64,000 bases of DNA from Aurelia coerulea (GCA_039566865.1 CM076957.1:6147896-6211895); one strand, 5' to 3'; shown: positions 1-11,100, numbered from the stretch's first letter. Numbers and translations: made by a program. Notes: a model not told the origin generated them from the letters alone.

Positions 1-60
1 TACCTCCTTAGCTCCAAAGTCCCTGAAAAGGGGCTACAAACCATTGAGCCTTAGCAATGC

Positions 61-252
61 TGTGGCTGTGGCTGTGGCTGTGGCTGTGGCTGTGGCTGTG
101 GCTGTGGCTGTGGCTGTGGCTGTGGCTGTGGCTGTGGCTGTGGCTGTGGCTGTGGCTGTGGCTGTGGCTGTGGCTGTGGCTGTGGCTGTGGCTGTGGCTG
201 TGGCTGTGGCTGTGGCTGTGGCTGTGGCTGTGGCTGTGGCTGTGGCTGTGGC
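61..252. repeat. (TGTGGC)32 microsatellite
   Basis: Thirty-two uninterrupted TGTGGC units, seen directly. All frames stay open and read as dipeptide runs (VA, WL, AT), so the overlapping open frames are artefacts of the repeat and not genes. Confidence 0.98.
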
Positions 253-372
253 TATGCTACCTGTCCTCATTTTGGTACAGCTTCAGTTGGCCTCTGATCT
301 TCCGTCTGTCCAAATACAAATCGCTGCTGACCTGCCGACCACAGCATAGGAATCACATGTCTTCTTGGGCTG

Positions 373-720
373 CATGCTCGTGGCCTATGGCCAAAACCTC
401 CAAAGCCTCATTTTCACAGACCAAGCAGACGGCGACCGTGAAGATTTTTCAAAATTTTGCCTGCCTTCATAAAACGCAACCAGGACGAAAATTGCTTGAA
501 ATTTCCCGAATCAAAACTTGTATACCAAAACATCTGGAGAGTAGATTTCTTAAAAAAAATGCGGGAAATTTCAAGCAGTTTTTGTCCTGGTTGAATTTTA
601 TGAAGGTAGGTAAATTTAGAGAAATGTTCACTGGTTTCTTTTGTCTTTTTCGCTTATCCGCCGTCTGATTGGTCCGTGAAAATGAAGCATTGGAGGTTTC
701 GGCCATGGGCCACGAGCATG
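373..720. repeat. Imperfect palindrome (foldback) beside the Gypsy 3' end
   Basis: The left arm beginning CATGCTCGTGGCC pairs with the right arm ending GGCCACGAGCATG. The inner parts also pair (AACCAGGACGAAAATTGCTT against AAGCAGTTTTTGTCCTGGTT). The right arm holds about 40 bases that the left arm lacks, and the unpaired centre is about 50-70 bases. It abuts the end of the recognisable Gypsy reading frame, and the palindrome supplies that frame's last ~85 codons. It could be a MITE inserted in the element or an inverted duplication of its 3' end. I found no clear target duplication. Confidence 0.85.
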
Positions 721-723
721 TCT

Positions 724-1221
724 CAGTCTGAAAGTTTTCATCTCTGTATCTAGCAGGAGCTTGTCTTATTCTCACCGGTCTCTCTATTGGCACTCTATCC
801 TCTAATTCATTTGGTGGAAGGACATTTTCTTCTCTTTCATCAGTGTCAGGTGAAAGTGGCTGTGTGGTATAATCTCCTTCGCACCTTGACTTGTTCTCCT
901 CCAGCCTTTGTAGCTTCTTGAAAAATGTAATATGTCTTGTGATGGTTCTTGTGGCATTTCTGGCTGTAACTAAACTGCCTTTCCTCTTCACAACAATCAT
1001 CGGCTCGCTGTTGAAAGGTGTGGTTTCTTGTTAAGCTTCGCTTGTCGAAACAGAACTGTGTCCCCTACTTTAATGTCTAGTTCTTTTACATAACTCTTGC
1101 TGTCTGCGTTCTGCTTCATTGTTTCTTTGCTCCTAGCATCCTTTGTACGCACCTCTCTGTCATAAAGCAATATTTTCTTACTGGTAGGTGCTGGAAGACG
1201 CGTCTTGTACCTTCCGTCCAT
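724..1221 (-). pseudogene. Frame-shifted C-terminal integrase tail of the Gypsy element
   Basis: Two minus-strand blocks continue the integrase: one from about 1221 down to about 997 (a basic region ending in VGDTVLFRQAKLNKK), and one from about 1015 down to about 724 (beginning near MIVVKRKGSLV). The breaks near 1210 and 1015 look like small indels between consecutive parts of one protein, because each block picks up where the previous one stops. The last block runs into the palindrome without a natural end. Two separate lesions argue for a dead copy, not programmed frameshifting. Confidence 0.75.
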
Positions 1222-4200
1222 TGAAAAGGAGACTGGCTGGAGAATGCTTTGTCATTGTGTGTGGAGTAGCTCTGTAGGCCCTCAGGTATTTCTGCAATTC
1301 CTGTCTCCAGTTTAGACGCTCTTCTGTGGAGGAGCGAATGATTTTTCCTAGGTTTTTCATAAAATTTTCGGCCATGCCATTCGCCCATGGTGCATATGGT
1401 ATTTTCTTTTTGTGCTCAAAACCCATATATCTTGCATACGATTTGAATTCCTCACTGCTATATGGTGGCCCATTGTCACTTGCTATTTCATCTGGGATTC
1501 CTAATGTTGAGAGAATTTTGTCCATTGCTGGTATGACTGCTGTACCAGAAGTTGAACGCACGATTTCGACCATAGGAAATCTGGAGTACAGGCATTGTAC
1601 AACCAGCAGGTATTCACCCGTGTCTAATGGACCATATAGGTCTGTTGCAAGTTTAGACCATGGTTCTGTGGGTAGTTCTGTTGGCTTGAGTGGCTCTTGC
1701 TGATGAATATCTGTATTTGCCTGGCATGCCATGCATTGTGCAATTTCTGTTTCAACCATCTTATCTAATCCCGGAAACCACAAATGCATGCGTAAGTATT
1801 GCTTTGTTCTCACAACCCCTTGATGTCCCTCATGAGCAAGGGTTGTCACAGACTGCAAAAGGCAGGCAGGAACACCAATTCGGCAACCTCTGAGCACTAG
1901 GCCATCCACTACTGATAGCTCTGGAAATATATGTGCATATGAAGCCAATTTCCCTTTCTGTTCTTTGCTGATGTATCCTTGTGAGATCATTTCTTTGAGA
2001 ACTGTCAATGTTTCATCCTCTAGTGTAGCTTTTAACATGTGTTCTTTTGTTACAGCCTTGGGAAGGTTGGCTCGGATAACTGCATCAATGTATAGCATAT
2101 CCTCTTCTATGGATTTCTTTGTTACGGTACACACATCAGCTAAGACAACTGGATGCCGGGAAAGATAATCAGCTGGATTTGTCTTCCCCGGCTCGTGAAT
2201 TAGTGTGTAGCTATAATCTTGCAGCTTCAACTTGTCCCGCAGGATTCGTGCCGGAAGTTCTGCCTTGTACTGGTTGTACAAGGGTAACAGAGGCTTGTGA
2301 TCTGTGCTTGCAATGAAATGTTGAAGGCCATGTAGATAGATATGGTTTCTCTGCATGGCGAATGCTAGTGCAGCACTCTCAATTTCAATTTGTGAGTAGC
2401 GACTCTCAGTGTCTGTTGTCGCTCTGCTGTCGTATCTGATTACTTTGTATTGTTGTGTTTGGGGCTCAAGTTGTGTCAAGATGCTAGAAAGGCCATATTT
2501 GGAGCCATCTACAATGAGCTTTGTTTCTCGTGTTGGGTCAAAGTATGCCATTGTGGTGTCTTGTGAGAGAGCCTCTTTAATTGACTGAAAAGCTTTTTGA
2601 CAATCATTGGTCCAGTTGAAAGTAACATTCTTTCTAGTGAGCAACCGCAACGGGGTTGTAAGAGCAGAGTAGTTGCGAATAAAATGAGCACTGAAATTAG
2701 CCATTCCCAAGAAGGATCGAACTTCAGCTGCAGATGCAGGTTGTTGGGCATCATGTAGAGCCTGTACTTTGTCAGGTGATGGTGACATTCCTGCTAATGA
2801 GAAAGTCATGCCAAAAAAATTGATTTCTGGTTGGTTAAAACTGCACTTTGACATTCCAAGTGTTAGACCGCAGTCATCAAGGCGCTGTAACACTTGCATA
2901 AGTGCTCGATCATGTTCTTTCTGAGATTTTCCAAACACGATAAAGTCATCATAGATGTTTTCAACATGTTCAATATCTACCAGCGTTTGACGAATTTCCT
3001 CATTGAAAATCTCAGCAGCTGAATTGGTGCCGAAATTTAACCTTTTGAAACGCCTCAGGCCTTGATGGGTGTAGAACGTTGTCATGTATCTGCTTTCTGG
3101 GCTCAGCTCGAACTGCATGTAGCCTTGACGCATGTCAAGTTTTGTGAAATGCTTTGCTCCATTTAATTTGTATCGCAGTTCTTCCAATGTGGGGATGACA
3201 TGACCTGTGCGCCGGATGGCAGTGTTAGCTGTGGTCATATCAAGGCTCATTCGCAACTGCGATGGATCAGCTTTTGGTGTCAACACGACATTTGAAACCC
3301 ACTCTGTTGGTCCATACACTGGCTCGATGATGTCTGCATCTTCCAATTCTTTGAGAATGGCTTCAAATTGCTCCCTCTTTGCAAAGGGTATTCGGCGCTG
3401 TGGTTGAATTTTTGGAGGTACTGACTTGTCCACGGACAACTTCACAACTCTGTATCGATGTTTGCCAATACCTTCAAACACCCCAGGGTACTGATCAACG
3501 ATGGCCTTAACTCTGTCTGTTGCATCTTGCTTATGTTTGTAGATATTGTCCAGCTGCTGTTCGGAAGACTTTTTAGAGGTGAGATGCTCTGCCATAGCTG
3601 AATATGACATGTGTTGAGTGACGTGAGTGGTGGCCTTGGCACTCTTGTTTCCCTGTTTTCTTTCCTGCGGCACATGGTGCATGTCTTGCATGTCTGCGGT
3701 TAATTCTTTCACAGTGATGCTAAGCAGACTCAGATCAAAAGCAGTGTACTTTCCAATGAGGGGTTTTTGTCCTGATCCTGGAACAACATACACGGTTGCA
3801 ATGGCCTGTTTTCCATTAGCTGTTAGCTGTGTCTGGAAGGATCCTTTTACCGGAATGGGTGGAGAGTTGTACGGCTTGAGCTTGACTTGTGTTCTTCTAA
3901 GTTTTGGTTTAGGGTGCAGCTGGTGGTAGAGGCTTTCATCAATGATATTTGCATCTGCACCTGTATCAATTTGCATTTTCAATTTTGTGCCCCCATCAAA
4001 CTTCACATGCACCATGGTATCCGGATATCGTCTCTTGCTATGAATAGCATGAACTGGTGTAGTGACTGCATCCAGCTTGAGAACAGTTGGTCCTTCCACA
4101 AAATTGTTGTAGATATAACTGTCTTGCTCTGGATTTTCATCAAATTTTTCTTCTGTGTCAACCGTTTTGACTGGCTTTGTTGATTTTCTTGACTCACAAA

Positions 4201-4972
4201 CACTAGCAAAATGAGTTTTCTTATTGCAGCTCTTACAGGTTGCACCCATGGCCTTGCATTTCCCTTTGTGTGGTGTTCGCTCTCCACAATAGCGGCAGAT
4301 CTCAATGGTTTTCCCTTTAGACTTGTATTGATGTTCTGCCTTAGGGTGCTTTCCTTGTACCACATAGACAGGTGTTGGTGAAGCTGTAGCCTCCATATTG
4401 TGTTGCTTCATGAAGGCAATTTCTCTATTGGTAAGCTCAATAGAGCGAACAGTAGCTAGGACCTTCTTTAAGTCCATATCTTGAGCAATTATCTCCCTCT
4501 GTAATTTTTCTGAGTGAGTGTGCAGTGTCATTACCAGTGTGATTGCAGAATTTAAATCCATCTCATTAAATTCACAATCAGCACCTTTGATCCTTAAGCG
4601 AGTCGCCCAGTGATCATGAGATTCCTCTGGGGAGGTGGGCTTGGTGCAGAAAAATTTGTAGCGCTCCGCAGCTAAATTTTTTTTCGCAGTGAAATGTGCA
4701 GTGAGAGCAGCTGTGGCGGTTGAATATTTTGCATCCGCAACTGTCAATGTTGCGAAAAGCTCCCGTAATTCAGAGCCACCAACAGCAAGCAATGCAGCCC
4801 TTCTCTTTGAAGGCCCCTCTGCAGCGTCAGTGATGCCCTCAAAATCCATCACCAGTTCTAGGTTTTCTAACCAGAGTTTCCATCGGCGTTCTTGATTGCT
4901 ACCAGCATCTTGTTGTACATCTGGATTAAACTCCGTTACGCACGCTTTAAGACCCACAAGTGCAGAGGCCAT
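1178..4972 (-). CDS. Ty3/Gypsy gag-pol polyprotein, 1264 aa, C-terminally frameshifted
   Basis: Retrotransposon polyprotein that would package, process, reverse-transcribe and integrate the element. A Gag-like region fills residues 1-220. Two zinc-knuckle-like motifs follow (C226-x2-C...C239 and CKSCNKKTHFASVC at 246-259). The protease DTGA is at 336-339. Reverse transcriptase spans about 520-710 with LDM at 612 and YDDF at 674-677. RNase H spans about 815-935 (D822, the ESAALAF segment near 865, TDHKPL near 890). The integrase has a His/Cys zinc site near 1047-1083 and the D1111, D1166, E1202 triad. Catalytic residues look intact. The frame closes at residue 1264, where the integrase C-terminal region shifts into another frame, so the copy cannot make a full polyprotein without frameshifting. 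The start is the first ATG before the Gag region. Confidence 0.9.
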   Translation of the reverse strand: MASALVGLKACVTEFNPDVQQDAGSNQERRWKLWLENLELVMDFEGITDAAEGPSKRRAALLAVGGSELRELFATLTVADAKYSTATAALTAHFTAKKNLAAERYKFFCTKPTSPEESHDHWATRLRIKGADCEFNEMDLNSAITLVMTLHTHSEKLQREIIAQDMDLKKVLATVRSIELTNREIAFMKQHNMEATASPTPVYVVQGKHPKAEHQYKSKGKTIEICRYCGERTPHKGKCKAMGATCKSCNKKTHFASVCESRKSTKPVKTVDTEEKFDENPEQDSYIYNNFVEGPTVLKLDAVTTPVHAIHSKRRYPDTMVHVKFDGGTKLKMQIDTGADANIIDESLYHQLHPKPKLRRTQVKLKPYNSPPIPVKGSFQTQLTANGKQAIATVYVVPGSGQKPLIGKYTAFDLSLLSITVKELTADMQDMHHVPQERKQGNKSAKATTHVTQHMSYSAMAEHLTSKKSSEQQLDNIYKHKQDATDRVKAIVDQYPGVFEGIGKHRYRVVKLSVDKSVPPKIQPQRRIPFAKREQFEAILKELEDADIIEPVYGPTEWVSNVVLTPKADPSQLRMSLDMTTANTAIRRTGHVIPTLEELRYKLNGAKHFTKLDMRQGYMQFELSPESRYMTTFYTHQGLRRFKRLNFGTNSAAEIFNEEIRQTLVDIEHVENIYDDFIVFGKSQKEHDRALMQVLQRLDDCGLTLGMSKCSFNQPEINFFGMTFSLAGMSPSPDKVQALHDAQQPASAAEVRSFLGMANFSAHFIRNYSALTTPLRLLTRKNVTFNWTNDCQKAFQSIKEALSQDTTMAYFDPTRETKLIVDGSKYGLSSILTQLEPQTQQYKVIRYDSRATTDTESRYSQIEIESAALAFAMQRNHIYLHGLQHFIASTDHKPLLPLYNQYKAELPARILRDKLKLQDYSYTLIHEPGKTNPADYLSRHPVVLADVCTVTKKSIEEDMLYIDAVIRANLPKAVTKEHMLKATLEDETLTVLKEMISQGYISKEQKGKLASYAHIFPELSVVDGLVLRGCRIGVPACLLQSVTTLAHEGHQGVVRTKQYLRMHLWFPGLDKMVETEIAQCMACQANTDIHQQEPLKPTELPTEPWSKLATDLYGPLDTGEYLLVVQCLYSRFPMVEIVRSTSGTAVIPAMDKILSTLGIPDEIASDNGPPYSSEEFKSYARYMGFEHKKKIPYAPWANGMAENFMKNLGKIIRSSTEERLNWRQELQKYLRAYRATPHTMTKHSPASLLFNGRKVQDASSSTYQ

Positions 4973-5885
4973 GCTTGTAAGAAATTTTTTTATGAAAAAA
5001 ATTTATAAAAAAAACGAGAAAAGTGGGTTATTCCGGCGTTTTGGTGTGGTCCGTAGAATATACCAAAAACTTTGTAGGCACTTTTGCCGTGGTCCGCAAA
5101 ATACATCTTGTCTATGCGGAATAAGCCTCGTGCGGGCAGACGTTAGGCATAACTCAAAATGAAAAGCAAAAATAAGTCACTTTCCTGCTTGATGCATTCA
5201 TGACTCTGTCACTGCAGAAGAGCCAACTTGTGCTTGATGTGACTTTCCATTCTCGTCGCCATATGAAGAGTCCACAAATAGACAAAGAGTAACACACATG
5301 TAAAGACGTGCTTCTGTCACTTCAGTGTTACAACATAATAACCTCATAATCAAACAGCCTCGTTTAGAACATTACAGTTATATGTATCCTAAGTGGATTG
5401 GAAGAGAGCCAAGGGAGCTGTCCTCAACCACCAAATCAACCTACTGGAGCTCATTCATGTCCTCGATGTAACATTTTCGTAAGTTTCGATTCCTGTCTGG
5501 GTTTTCCTCGTTTTCCTATCTGACGGATGATATGTAGCGTAATTGGCCAATTACTGCGTTGTTAACGATAACCCTGCCTGTCTCCTAAATGTTTGAATGG
5601 AGTCAGTTATGGAAGATTGCAAATTTTTGTTTATTTCTGCACACGGCATTTTTTACAATATATTTACCATTCTATTTAATATTTTCATCCCATGTAATAT
5701 TTAGGAAGGCCACAGGCAGGCCTGTTACAAATGATCGTTGACACCTAATTCTGGTATTTATTTTAGTCAAAAATAAGTCTTGGCAAGTGCTCCCATGAAA
5801 ACTAATTAACAATGTATTCTACACTCATTTACTCCGGCCTAAGCAGCTAAGAATTCTCATAAGATCATTTAGTTTCTTAAAGGTA
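4973..5885. other. No gene recognised
   Basis: AT-rich sequence upstream of the Gypsy frame. It presumably contains the element's 5' leader, but no LTR or primer-binding site could be established. Confidence 0.5.
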
Positions 5886-6143
5886 ATATGTCCATGCCTG
5901 CAAGTACAGCGACTTTGCTGTTTTCACGTGATACTTCATGTGATCACTGTTCCAGGAACTCAAAATGTGGCCAGCTGTAATATAAGCAGACTCGTGACTT
6001 ACTTGCGGTTATAACTATGTCCATGCCTGCAAGTAGAGCGTCTATGCTGTTTTCACGTTATATTTCATGTGATTACTGTTCCAGGAACTCAAAATGTGGC
6101 CAGCTGTAATATAAGCAGACTCGTGACTTACTTGCGGATATAA
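5886..6143. repeat. Tandem duplication, two ~129-bp units
   Basis: The words ATGTCCATGCCTGCAAGTA, CTGTTCCAGGAACTCAAAAT and CAGACTCGTGACTTACTTGC recur 129 bases apart with a few substitutions. Two units are present and no coding potential is visible. Confidence 0.9.
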
Positions 6144-6539
6144 CAATGATAATAATAATGATGATTTTCTATGAAGGGAGTACCAAGACCAGCAGCATTT
6201 GCACAGGGAAACCAGTAATATAGCTTGAGTTTTGTTGAATTTATCTATTGGACGCTGCGTGGCTTCTCTGATACTGCGGTGGTGGAATTTTTCTTTTTCC
6301 GGCGCTGCGCTTTGCGAGCAAAATGCAAAGGAGGGATGCACAGGAGGATAGGGCGAAAGAAAAGGAAGAAAAGAAAGTAAAGGGAAAAGTCTCAGCCAAT
6401 CTCGTATTCGGAAAAAGCCTCGTTCAGGCGATTGTGATTCTACGATTCTCTTCGAGTGCCAAAAAGAAGAGATACGCATCATCTGTGACTTCAAGTGTTT
6501 CTTTGAACTGTGAACAACATTGCAATGTTGAAGCAGAAC

Positions 6540-7600
6540 TTTTCAAAGATTCTACCACTTTAAATTGTCATCATGATGTGTCGCAAATTCTGTCTGACAG
6601 CGGGGCTTGATGATGTGATGTTGCTGTCAATGCCAATGTAGTTTTTGGCAGAATTGCTGACTTTTTGCAGTGCCCAGCCTCAGCCTCCAATGTAACGACT
6701 CTTGCCTTTCTCGTCATTTGACATAAACGCCAGTGGGGTGTTTGAGCTAATAGTTCTTTCAGAATCCCTATGAGCAACTGCTTCCTGCATAAGGTAGGCA
6801 GTTCCAAAAATCATGGTTGAAATTGCTGAAAAGTGACTAGCTGACAGTTCTTCTTCTCTGATCTTTAGGAGCTTACTCAAGTAACTTCGGATGGCATCAT
6901 TGGTAAGCAATTCAAAAAGACCACCACTACCAATTGGGGGTATTCCAAGATTCTTGATCAGTTATAAGATTTCAACTCAGTATGTTCCTCTGCATGGCAA
7001 TATGGTCGTTGCAGCAATAATTATCATTGAATTTTAAAGTTTTCTTGCCTTGTTCAATCAGTTTTTACAATAGAAAATTTAAAACTGCAGAAAAATTTCG
7101 CCACGAGATGCTACCAAATGGCCCAATTTTAGGTCCACAAACTACCATTTGGGGGTGGCTGTAAAAAGGTACTACCATTTGAGGGTATTTTTCAAGATTT
7201 TTGCTTTGGCCCTCTTTAACCCTGACTGGACCCCCCTGTCAGGCCACAATGGGAGTACCCCCCCCCGGCGCCGCACCTACTTCTGTGGACTTTGACACCA
7301 ACATTTGTTTCACTTGATGCCCTAAAAAATCTAGGAAAGGCTGAAATTTCTTGGGATTGTTCCAACTGATGGATGACGTCAACTTCACTGGCTGCAACTG
7401 GCCCTGTCATGTCTGATTGCAGAATAGCGTTCTCCTTAAGAAACGTGAAAAACTTAATCTCAAAAGTTTCAGGGAGATGGGCAATTTCTTCATGATTTAC
7501 GTTTGAAAGAAGGGAATCAAAATTGAAATCGCCAAGTCACCCAAGATTCACGTCTTCCACGAAAACATCTTCAGATATGGTTCATTGCGTTCTTCTGGTA
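6540..7600 (-). pseudogene. Decayed coding remnant of unknown family, split by a MITE
   Basis: Minus-strand protein-like segments lie on either side of a repeat insertion. An upstream block of about 65 residues (about 7490 to 7270) contains PVAASEVDVIHQLEQSQEIS. A downstream block of 76 residues (6910 to 6680) contains IREEELSASHFSAISTM and ends near SNDEKGKSRYIGG. After one in-frame stop the same frame continues with about 40 more residues. The composition looks like real protein and not random translation, but I do not recognise the family. A multicopy transposon-encoded protein or a dead gene are both possible. The interruption and the stop make it non-functional here. Confidence 0.35.
6926..7266. 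mobile_element. Truncated hAT-type MITE (CCCGGG/GTACTCCC family)
   Basis: Nearly the same sequence as the outer parts of the element at 12998-14133, including ACCAATTGGGGGTATTCCAA near its left edge and the right end CAATGGGAGTACCCCCC. It lacks the left terminus. It is useful because it carries the uninterrupted target (TGGCCCAATTTTAGGTCC) of the LINE fragment nested in the other copy. Confidence 0.85.
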
Positions 7601-8137
7601 CTATCATTTGACTTGTCAAATGAATTACCATAAACAGCACAGCTATTTCTTCGTCCCAATCAATGGTTTCTGTAAATGCAATATCTCTGTCAAAAGAAAG
7701 GGAATAAACTGCTCATTCAAAGCCCCAATTAAAACTCTCCTCTCGAGCCAACGATATCTTTGTTGGAAAAAGAAGTCGATCTGTGTAACTCTGCCCTCTC
7801 CTCCTGACCCCTTATAAAAAGAAAGTCGGAGTAAGACGAAGCTCCCATGTACTAATGGTCCGGAAATTTTGATATGTTTAAGGATCATTCCCCTGTACCA
7901 TGCCAGTCTGGATGTAGAACAATGGCAAGGAGATTCCGTGGATCCCTTGATTTGAACGAACTGCCCCTTACCTTGCTTTGGGGGCGAATTTAAGAAAACG
8001 AAATCTCTATGCATCAAGTACCGGGAAGAAGAAGATATTTGGAAAGTTTCGCGAGGATCAGTGCAACGGTGCTCGAGTTTTACGTGCAACAAAATTTGCT
8101 TCAGAAAATAATAATATAGATGTTCTCTTTATTGCAG
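7267..8137. other. No exon recognised before the EMI segment
   Basis: Apart from the remnant described above, I see no convincing signal-peptide exon here. The first exon of the EMI-EGF gene must lie in this stretch, further left, or be too short to recognise. Confidence 0.4.
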
Positions 8138-8185
8138 GTGTGTACAATCGCATACAGTATATGTATGCGTAGCAACACAACAGCG
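8138..8185 (+). CDS. Candidate EMI-domain exon (first half)
   Basis: A pyrimidine-rich tract and TTATTGCAG precede a 48-nt exon reading CVQSHTVYVCVATQQ, with a GTATAC donor that is weaker than its neighbours. Two bases carried out join the next exon in phase, giving the Thr/Tyr/Val-rich run typical of EMI domains between its first cysteine and the distal cysteine motif. Short length and the weak donor make this tentative. Confidence 0.5.
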
Positions 8186-11100
8186 GTATACAGCTACTAG
8201 TGGCTGGTGGCTGCACAGAAGAACTTTCTACAAATATAAGTACACAGTCTTTCTAATACGAAATTTAATGACTTGCTGGCATTCGCACATCTTCAAAAGT
8301 TTTGGGTTGTCATGGCGTCCCCGGCGTGCAACCACTGGCAATAACGTACCATTGATTTAACCTATACTATGACTCAATTTTATTCTTTCCATCTGTGTTA
8401 TTTTCTTTTCCACATGATAGTGAGAAATCTTGAAAAGTTTTTATTACTTAGCTCTTTGTCTCTCACAACGTGGCTTGAGTTCCGCTATGAAAATTCCATG
8501 TTTTTTGTACTTGAACTCCTACACAGCGATGCATCTCATTTCAAATTTCAAAATCTCATTCTAACTGCTAGTTTTGGAGTGGAATTTTAATATAATCAAT
8601 TTGTGACACTTGTGAACCATACTGCAATTTCAACTCCGGCAGGGAAACTATTATCTTGGGAGGGCAAAGTTTCCTCTACATTTCCTTATCATGAATGGAA
8701 AGGAAATACCACTTCATATAAAAGCTTGTAAACATATAGTTCTTTGGAGATGTAATTGTTTTAGTATCAATTTTTTCAAAGTAATCTGGTAATGCTTGTT
8801 TTCTTTGCAGAACTATATATGTACAAAGAACAGCAACAAGGTATAAGACAGTTTATGCAACAGCCAAAAAATGTTATCACGGGTATCGGAAAAATGAGAG
8901 TTTGCTGTGTGAACGTAAGTATATCAGGCCCGTTGGGAGGTTAAACTACAATCTCTACAAAAGTTTTGGACCCCTATTGAAAAAATCGAAGTTTTGTCCC
9001 CCCCCCCCCATTTCAATGCTGAATACTTTGCAAAGAGGTGTGTTTCATGCGGATCCATCAAATGAATGATTCGCCAAAGTAAACAACATCGATATGGGGG
9101 GAGGGGGAACAATATTTTCAAAAAACTTAGATTTTCGTAGGGGTCCAACACTTTTGTAAGAGATTGTAGGGGGCCCATGCCTGGATGCGGCATGCGTGGT
9201 AGACCTACATTAGCTTTAAATAGCTAGAAACCTGTCCAGCCTACTTTGAATGGAGTAATGAAAAATAATGTTATTGAAAAAGTGAAAATCTTTTGAAAAA
9301 TCATCAAAATTTAAATATTTCATGAATCATGAGAATGTCTTTGTATACATTTATGCCAAGAAGATTTGAAAATATTCAAAATATTGCGAAGTCCATGCAA
9401 TTGAAAGAAAGCGATAGTAAATTTTTGAACCAAGTTTTTAAAGATTTCGACCCTATGCTTTCATGAGCAAAACAATAAATTTTTAAATTATAAAAATGCG
9501 TTTAATGCAAAGAGTTCAGACACTAAATATTTCTGCTCAAAACATTTCACGTTTGAATGTTTAACCCTATTCTACATGGGTAAATAAAGCACCACTTTCT
9601 CATGGGGGGGGGGGGGCTAAAAAGGCCCCCCAGATTTTGTAAGCAACCGTAGTGCAACTTGGTACACATGATTACCAAGCAATTATGTTTCTAAAAATAG
9701 CATCATATGCTAATTAGTCGCATGATCCGTTGCTAGGCAACGCAAAAACAATGGAAATTTGCTGATTTTGGCTCTCCTCTTAAAAACGTAATATTTTCAA
9801 ACACAGGTAGTAAATATAAACTTTAAAGTTATAAATATGATACATATTGATTTTTCTTAATGAAAACTGTCAAAAATTTTATTTTTGGAATTCTATTGTT
9901 ATCACAACTGTCAATCCAAGTCATGGTTGATACCTAAACAAATTAGTTGATGCTTTATTTGCATTTTAAACACGTTTTTAGCAATAACAACGATATAAAA
10001 TTGATCTTGAATTGTTAATTAGTCAATTTTGAACATAATACACTAATTATTTCATATGGTTATTAAAAATATAAAGTCATATATAAGTATGACGTCATAG
10101 ATCTTAAATTTTACTGATGTCACCAAAATGCAAAATTTATGTATCAAATGAAAGAATACTTCAAGACGAACTGATTGGTACCAATTGCATTGAAATCAGA
10201 TGTGTACCAGACAAGTTATGTATGTTTTACTAATTTTCAGAGAGACCTGTTGCCAAATATGAGCATGTCATAGTCACGTGACTAATTATATAACAATGAA
10301 CTATTGTTAATTTGATGCAAAATTAAATTTGATTAAAAGTCACCCAAGTTCCAGTGTTTTATCAGGCTTCGTTTAAGAGTAATTACAGGAAGTATGGTTG
10401 GGGGGCATTCCCCCCCATGTTGAATAGGGTTAAAAATATCAACGTCTGAAATTGTTTGCTTTTATGGTATTCAACATGATTCAGCTTTTTAACGATGTGT
10501 CAAAGTTGAAATCATTTTAAATGATAAATTTGTCAATTTATTTTGCAGCTAAATGTGATAATGGCTGCAAGAATGGAGCTTGTGTTGCCCCAAATAATTG
10601 CACTTGTGCATCTGGATATCGAGGTGCTGACTGCAGCATTCGTGAGTATTTTTTTTATATATTCATTTTACCTAATTTGCTAATTTTGTCTAGATTAGAT
10701 TCGGCCAACCACGTCAATGTTTGTGATACAAACAGTTCCAGGACATACATCAATCTACAATCTTGGCCAAAATACTTGGGACAAATCACAAAATTGCACT
10801 ACCTCGGTCTTTGATTACGTGCCCCCCGCTCCCCCCGATTGCTTGCATCAAACGCCATTCGACCTTCTGAACATTGAATTAGCGGGAAAGGGGCATGAGG
10901 AGGTTCTAAACGTTTGTTTTCGCCTCGATATTCTAGGAAACATCGTGAAAACCCTGAAATTTGCCCATGTCCCAGCTTCTTTGGTCAGGATTGTAATTTG
11001 AAAATAATGCAAAAAAGTGGAGTGCCTTAATTTGTCTAATTGTTTTGATCATCTATTGAAATTATCATATACAGTTAAATACAATAGGATATCTTTAGAT

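Larger units (their letters stand above)
724..4972 (-). mobile_element. Ty3/Gypsy-type retrotransposon, internal region
   Basis: One long minus-strand gag-pol frame with zinc knuckles, aspartic protease, reverse transcriptase, RNase H and integrase in Ty3/Gypsy order, followed by two shorter frame-shifted blocks covering the C-terminal integrase region. The order and motifs are seen; the family assignment rests on protease-RT-RNaseH-integrase order. No convincing pair of LTRs was found: the 3' side runs into the palindrome and microsatellite, and the 5' side has only a weak candidate. The element is therefore best treated as a degraded copy. Confidence 0.9.

Noticed and set aside
34..668. Open frames over the TGTGGC microsatellite encoding VA/WL/AT runs
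   Set aside because: Pure repeat translation in several frames; no start context or domain.
5326..5473. TGTTACA...TGTAACA interval of 148 bp as a possible Gypsy 5' LTR
   Set aside because: Only the 7-base ends fit; no second copy on the other side and no primer-binding site next to it.
7643..8092. 149-residue minus-strand open frame
   Set aside because: No recognisable domain, overlaps the candidate EMI exon region on the other strand, composition not convincing.
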